Shown here one piece after another: positions 58,660 through 64,000 of a stretch of DNA of 64,000 nucleotides. Under the pieces are notes generated by a model. That model was not told the DNA's origin. It did no database searches and was given only the letters and a program-made list of their open reading frames with translations. The stretch spans positions 100,689,796 through 100,753,795 of the forward strand of contig NC_081412.1 in assembly GCF_030272615.1 (NCBI RefSeq). Reading direction: 5' to 3'. The translations under genes and the position numbers were made by a program. Within the stretch, counting starts at the first letter, position 1; each line of letters starts with the position of its first letter. The DNA comes from Cryptomeria japonica. Taxonomy: Eukaryota > Streptophyta > Pinopsida > Cupressales > Cupressaceae.

Positions 58660-61320
58660 CATCCCGTGTTTATCTTCACATGCCTCATTAATTGATGATG
58701 GTTCAATTTGAGAAATAAGACATGCCTCTTCATTTTCTATTCTTCCTCTTGTCATAACTCCTTTATACTTGTTTCCAATTATCTGACCTTCAGAGTGATT
58801 CAGTCTTACATACCGGGGTGTCTTTGTTTGCTACTGTTCCTTGGTTTCAATGGAATTTTCAAATGATACTGGTGTAACTGGATCTTCATCCTATACTGGT
58901 GGATTCAATGTAGGTTCATTTGTCAGTATCTCTATTGTTAGTTCAGGGTCTATATACCTTGAAGTTCCTCTAAATTGTTCATCAATCTTCACATTTGTAC
59001 TTTCAACAATTTTCTGTAATCTTTTGTTAAAACATCTATATGCCTTGCTCTTAGATGAATAACTAAGAAATATTCCTTCATCACTTCTAGGATCAAACTT
59101 GCCAATATACTCATCTCTTCTAATAAAGCATTTACTACCAAATATTCTGAAATATTTAAGAGTAGGAGTAATACCAAACCAAAGTTCATGAGGGGTCTTA
59201 CCGGTTTCACCTTTGATGTGAACTTTTTTGAATGTATAGACTGATGTTCCTACTACCTCTCTCCAATATACATGTGGTAGTTTTTCTTCAGATAACATAC
59301 TTCTAGCTGCATCCAAGATAGTTCTTTTTTTCCTTTCTACAACTCCATTTTGCTGTGGTGTTCGAGGTGCTGATAATTGTCTTTTGATTCCATTCAGTTC
59401 ACAAAATGCATTAAAATCCTTAGATGTAAATTCACCTCCTTGATCTGATCTCAGACATTTGATTTTCTTACCAGTTTCATTCTCTACCATTGCTTTGAAT
59501 AGTTTGAACTTCCCAAGTACTTCTGATTTTTCTCTAAGAAAAGTAACCCAACACATTCTAGAATAGTCATCAATGATTAACATGAAATATTTGTCACCTT
59601 GCAAACTTTTAGTTCTAGTTGGACCACATAAATCAATATGAATTAAGTCAAGAGCATTATTGGATTTTTCTGGAATACTTTTAAAAGATTCTCTAACTTG
59701 TTTTCCAAATTGGCATTCCTTACATATCGGATTGTGAGGCTTAACAATCTTAGGTAAATCTCTAATTGCCTTAGTAGTACTGATTTTTACCATGCAATCA
59801 AAATTTACATGACAAAGTATCTTATGCCATAGCCAACTTTCATCAATATGTGCAATCAAGCATGCCTTTTCACTGTTATTTAAATCAAAGATGTTTCCCC
59901 TAGTTTGATTACCGGTTGCAATTTCGAAACTAGTTGTGTTCATAATTTTGCATTTACCATTCTTGAATTGTAACTGAAATCCTTTCTCAACTAATTGACC
60001 AACACTCAAAAGATTATTCTTTAAAACTTCTACATAGTAAATGTTGTCAGTATTATGCTTACCATCAAGAGATATAGTGCCTTTTCCTTTGATCAAACAA
60101 GCTTTATCATCTCCAAATCTTACCAAACCTCCATTATATTCCTAAAAGTTCAAGAATTTACCTTTATCACTAGTCATATGATGTGAACATCCTGAATCAA
60201 TGATCCATTCATCCTTAACTTCAACTTTAGCTACTAGGGCCTTCTCTACCGGTTGAACAGTAGGTGTTGTTTGATCTTTTGTTATAGCAACAAAAACCCA
60301 TCCATTGTCTGCCGGATCTTCATCAGAATCATCAGTGACTCCATCAACAAGATAACAAGATTTATCTTTATTCTTCTTAAATCTGTATCTCTGATATTTA
60401 GGGTTAGGCTTGTATGTTCTTCTAGCTTCTTCTCTTAGTCTAGCATGTCTACCAGGGCATCTTGAAGCCATATGACCAATCTTATTATAGTTAAAACATT
60501 TAAAGGGTGCTTTACCTTCATACTTACTTCCAATTGGACCTTTAGGCATTTTCCTTGCTAATAGTGCTTCAAGTTCTTCAAGTTCTTCATTTTCTCTCCT
60601 GCTTTCTTCAAGTTCTCTTGCATAAAAGGCTTTCCAATCAGATTTATTAAAAGATGGTGTAGATGATGTTGATGCCTTAAAAGCTAAATCTATCTTTATA
60701 GTAGAAACAAGACCAAATTGCTCAAATTCAAAAGCTGAAAGTTTTCCAATCAATGTGTCCCTAGTTACTGATGTATTAGGCATTGTTCTCAACTCATTTA
60801 TAGCAATAACTTTCATTTTATATGCCGGTGGCAATCCTCTTAAAACTGTTAAAACAATTTCATCTTCATTTAAGGCTCCTCCACAATATTTAATACTCAA
60901 AACAATTTCATTTACTCTTTCCATAAAAGCAGAAATCCTTTCATCTTCTTCCATTTTCATATTTTTATACCTGACCCGAAAGCTTTCAAGTTTTGCAATT
61001 TTGATTGTGGAATCTCCTTCATTCAATGTTTCCAAATGATCCCAAATAGATTTAGAAGACATTCTATCATATAATCCAATGATTTGCTGATCTGATAATG
61101 TGCTCAAAAGTGCTTCTCTTGCTTTGCAACCATTTTCCTCATCTTTAGCCAAGTTTGGTGGATTAGGTTGACTCTAAGTAGGAGTAGTATAGTCATTCTT
61201 TGTAACATCCTAGATGTCCTTTCCAATGCAATTCAGATGTGTCTCCATCCTGATCTTCCATATGCCATATTTGATTCCATCAAGTTAAGGATTGTCCTTC
61301 CTGAAATAGTTAGAAGACAT
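58660..61320 (-). pseudogene. Copia gag, protease and integrase (right half of gag-pol), lightly broken
   Basis: One frame from ATG 61320 (MSSNYFRKDNP) to the Gypsy insertion. Gag: early stops (about 61288, 61228, 61174), then 336 open codons with the gag core and zinc knuckle CFNYNKIGHMASRC, where the second Cys is Tyr. Protease DEWIIDSGCSHHMT (about 60200) keeps the catalytic DSG. One stop at 60142, then 411 open codons: integrase zinc region HKILCHVNF and CKECQFGK, core LIHIDLCGPTRTKS (Asp), CLRSDQGGEF (Asp), PQQNGVVERKK (Glu). A stop at 58891, then ISQIEPSSINEA at the junction. The DDE triad is intact. Least damaged coding stretch of the window. Confidence 0.93.
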
Positions 61321-61356
61321 TGGATCTCCTCAAGCTATTAAAATTCTACAAAAAGA

Positions 61357-61375
61357 GGACTAGGCTCCAATACCA
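61357..61375 (-). other. Primer-binding site of the right Copia
   Basis: The minus strand reads TGGTATTGGAGCCTAGTCC two bases after the LTR end, a mutated form of the initiator-Met TGGTATCAGAGC site. Confidence 0.8.
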
Positions 61376-61377
61376 AT

Positions 61378-62104
61378 TGTTAGGTCTCAGAGACAACTAA
61401 GAGGGGGAGGGGGGGGTGAATTAGTTGTCTAATAAATTCAAACCAAAAATAACTTAACCAACCTTAATGCTTAATACCAGTAAACCAAAATTTATGTCGG
61501 TAGATAGTTTATCAGTTAATATCAGTACCGGTAAAGATTGATGCATGAAATAGAAAGACAGTAACGTCCACAACACATAACACCAATATTTGTACGTGGA
61601 AACCTTGTAAGGGGAAAACCACGGTGGGAAACCTTACCCACATTCAGATGATACTACTACAGATAGTATGTGTATACAAATGGGGTCTGCACATGCAGAA
61701 AGGCCAAGCTCCTAGAGCTCACTGCTCAAACATAAATACGAGTCACACTGACTACAATTGGATGGTTAAATCCAATAAAGATGTATGGCTCAAAATAGCA
61801 TTTTCATATGCTGGATTCAGTACCAGTTCAGTTCTGATATGCCTTTACAAAAACCTTTCTTCACCTTAAATGATGTCTATGTGTATATCTCTGCTTATTC
61901 TCACATATACCTTCATATATTTCTTTTTCCTTATCACCTATCGATCTTACAAATAAGATCTTACATATATACCATAACCTAAGACCAATTTTAGTAGGTC
62001 AGCTCTAAGAGATATTACAATAAAATAATTTTACAAATAAATCAATAACTGATGCAATATCTGATTCAACATGTCGGCTTAATGCATTTACAACAACAAT
62101 AAAT
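61378..62104 (-). repeat. 5' LTR of the right Copia, truncated
   Basis: 727 bp aligned with 21427-22153 of the 3' LTR. The homology ends at AACAACAATAAAT (62104), and about 330 bp of the LTR's element-5' part (its U3) are missing, replaced by unrelated DNA. Confidence 0.9.
61391..61430 (-). promoter_or_regulatory. LTR-end hairpin (copy C)
   Basis: AGACAACTAA and TTAGTTGTCT form a perfect 10-bp stem around a G-rich loop. Relative to copy B both partners of one pair have changed (G-C to A-T). Confidence 0.7.
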
Positions 62105-63025
62105 AAAGGGGATTATGAAAACTTCTTTCACAAAAAGTGTTAACTCCTATTATATAAAAAACTATAGGCTTTAATAGAATTCTTTCCACTAAAAATGGAT
62201 TGACCAAGTCTTGTATAATAGAGATATTTCATGTCCCATCAGGCTTGCTAGGAAATACTATTGATTCCTAAGAAGGCTCATGTCTTAAATAAGCATAGGT
62301 TGGAAGTTTCACAGACATGGGATGTAGATTTATTTGTGGTTTGTGAAACAACCTCTAAGATTTTAGAAGCCAACTCTTCATTCAATGGCGAAAAGGGAAA
62401 TGAGGAGGAAAAAGAAAGGAAAGCTAAAGTAAGCCAAAATGATAGGAGCAAATATTTTACAACACTTTAATTCCCTTTGTGAGAATCACAAGAAAACTTT
62501 GATTTCTAAGGAAGAGAACATCACACCATAAACCTTAATTGTTGGAATGAGAATGAAACATGCAAAGTGACTTAGACATAGGTGTAACTTTCAAATCCTC
62601 TTGTAGAAGAATCTGCCAAGGCTTGATGAAAGCAAAACATTTCTTCAAGGTTCTCACAATAATTAACCATTCTTTAAAGATTCTCGATTGTAAATTCCAC
62701 TACATGAACAATTATTTCATATTAAGTAGAACTGTAGTTCTAAGCTGAAATGAGTATACGACAATTACTTCTAAATCAAAGTGACATGGAGCATGCCAAC
62801 ATAAGAAAAGAAAGTGAAAGGAAAACAAATGCATAATCTTTTCCCAACCTAAGATCAAACATGTTAAGGTTGGATCATAGATACAAATTACTAAACTCTG
62901 AGACATTCTTTTATTTTTTCAAAGAAAAGGGATTATGAAAACTTCTTTCACAAAATTTTTTAACTCCTATCATAGGAAAACCTATAGGCTTTTATAGAAT
63001 TCTTTCCACCAAAAATGGAATGGAT
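62105..63025. repeat. Pair of ~97-bp direct repeats 820 bp apart
   Basis: 62105-62201 and about 62925-63020 share GGGATTATGAAAACTTCTTT, then CTATAGGCTTT and ATAGAATTCTTTCCAC. The first copy begins exactly where the Copia LTR is truncated. No gene is seen between them; short frames (62261-62470) are unsupported. The arrangement could be a small terminal-repeat element or a duplication formed at the break. Confidence 0.75.
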
Positions 63026-63681
63026 TTTGCAACCGAATTACTCTTTTAATACTCGCCATGTGTTTTTCACAGTCATGATGACCATTGTAAATACCTCATG
63101 TGAAGAACCTTTGCATTATTCTCCCCCTCTGACTCCAAGCATGAGTTCCACTTGGACCTTTCATAAGTTAAAAAAATAAAGGGTTTCGACACATGACTCC
63201 ATTGGAATCTCGATTCATTATGGGTCGACACATCTTGGGACATTATGGGTTTGCACATGTAAAGCTTCCCAAAAGAAACTTCCTTTAAAAAATTCAGGTG
63301 CTTTTGGAGAGATTGAGGCCATGGTGATTATACCTTTTTTTTATCAAAGCCTGACTTGATCTAGCTAAACTTAAAGAATCTACATATTTCATATGAGAAA
63401 TGGATAGTAATTTCAATACTATTAATGATTCTTATTTCTATCTAGATCATCTAGAAATCATCTATATCCCATATATGAGATAAATTTGAAACTTGAAACA
63501 AGGAATGGCTTTTGCATGGTGTGTCCATTATTATGTTATCCAATTTAGCATGCTCTCCTTGATAATTTCTTTTTTGCAAAGGAATAAGAAGGCAATAAAT
63601 GTAAAATTCATGAATCTTCAGCATGCCTTGAGATATCAATTAAGAAAATATCCTCTCCATCATTATCGTGCTTTCATTGTG
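63026..63681. other. No gene seen
   Basis: AT-rich sequence without a convincing coding frame or repeat. Confidence 0.5.
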
Positions 63682-63999
63682 CTACTTTGGTGCTAAAAGC
63701 AATATGTTCATCCTTTTTCCCACAGGAAAAATTGTTGAGATAATCTCAACCTTTTCATTTGTATAACTCCAAGCTTCTAGCATAGGGCTATACAAATAAA
63801 TCATTTTCTCTTCATTTCTAGAATCATTAAACTCTTCTATATGAACAATTGAAAGAACATATTGTTCATCTTGTGGTTTCATCTTTACTTGCAACTTAAT
63901 TACTTCATATTTATCTTCATCATTGTTAGATTTAAATGAATTATTATAATAATTTGAATTCATATTTTCAACCATGAGATTTTTACCTTCCATTTGTTG
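63682..63999 (-). CDS. Unidentified open frame reaching the right edge
   Basis: Open for 103 codons from the Met at 63993 and open further to the edge. Composition looks protein-like (KLQVKMKPQDEQYVLSIVHI, MLEAWSYTNEKVEIIS), hydrophilic, with no motif I recognise. It might be the last exon of a gene or element lying to the right. The stop is just before 63682. Confidence 0.35.
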   Translation of the reverse strand, partial: QQMEGKNLMVENMNSNYYNNSFKSNNDEDKYEVIKLQVKMKPQDEQYVLSIVHIEEFNDSRNEEKMIYLYSPMLEAWSYTNEKVEIISTIFPVGKRMNILLLAPK

Positions 64000-64000
64000 G

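Larger units (their letters stand above)
21427..62104 (-). mobile_element. Copia-type LTR retrotransposon, right copy (outermost layer of the nest)
   Basis: A minus-strand element whose two halves lie 33 kb apart: 3' LTR and reverse transcriptase/RNase H on the left (21427-25135), 5' LTR, gag, protease and integrase on the right (58660-62104). The halves belong together because the integrase-side frame stops at GMK (58660) and the reverse transcriptase side resumes at AMEEELEQ (25135), the expected continuation, across the Gypsy insertion. The LTRs differ by roughly a tenth of positions by eye, so it is old. The 5' LTR is truncated at 62104, so the element's own TSD cannot be seen. Confidence 0.9.

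Noticed and set aside
1-64000. tRNA or rRNA genes
   Set aside because: Only primer-binding-site-length matches to tRNA ends were seen, always next to an LTR. No cloverleaf-length candidates or rRNA blocks were recognised.

Overview
The window reads as repeat-dense nuclear DNA from a seed plant with a very large genome. A gymnosperm (conifer-type) source is my best inference, because LTR retrotransposons are nested several levels deep, are old, and carry many nonsense mutations. I find no convincing intact host gene, no rRNA or tRNA gene, no CRISPR array and nothing bacterial. Nearly everything is LTR retrotransposon, and I could define several insertions to the base from target-site duplications (TSDs) and from reading frames that resume on the far side.

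Left part (1-21426). Positions 1-4900 are the 5' half of a minus-strand non-autonomous LTR element (family N) that lacks pol. Positions 4901-8872 are a plus-strand Copia element truncated inside its reverse transcriptase. Positions 8873-17824 are two tandem copies of a gag-only LTR element (LTR-internal-LTR-internal-LTR), whose last LTR is interrupted by a family N solo LTR (15857-17285, TSD CCTTC). A short element remnant with a Met-tRNA-type primer site and a coiled-coil ORF follows. Then come about 2.7 kb without genes, holding a 48-bp-arm foldback and a degenerate ~200-bp tandem repeat.

Central nest (21427-62104). A minus-strand Copia element is the outermost layer. Its RNase H is split by a solo LTR (23087-23862, TSD ATATC). 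Its pol is split between integrase and reverse transcriptase by a plus-strand Ty3/Gypsy element (25141-58654, TSD GCTTT/ACTTT). The Gypsy element belongs to the Tat lineage: it has a second RNase H domain, a G-patch domain after protease, and an antisense, apparently spliced gene for a plant mobile domain protein between integrase and the 3' LTR. Its 5' LTR is split by a 5.5-kb unit with a ~960-codon unidentified ORF, which is itself split by a solo Copia LTR (27968-29027, TSD ATTGG). Its protease is split by a complete family N element (37513-47088, TSD ACATG).

The right end (62105-64000) is unassigned DNA with a ~97-bp direct repeat and an unidentified open frame reaching the edge.

How the parts relate: family N has no protease, reverse transcriptase or integrase. 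It shares its LTR terminus and polypurine tract with the Tat element, so a Tat-type Gypsy is its likely helper. Points I rate most worth checking are the antisense spliced plant-mobile-domain gene, complementary GCGC-containing arrays at both ends of the Tat RNA, a covarying hairpin near the end of the Copia LTRs, the coding-constrained ORF of family N, and the unidentified long ORF with its upstream palindrome array.
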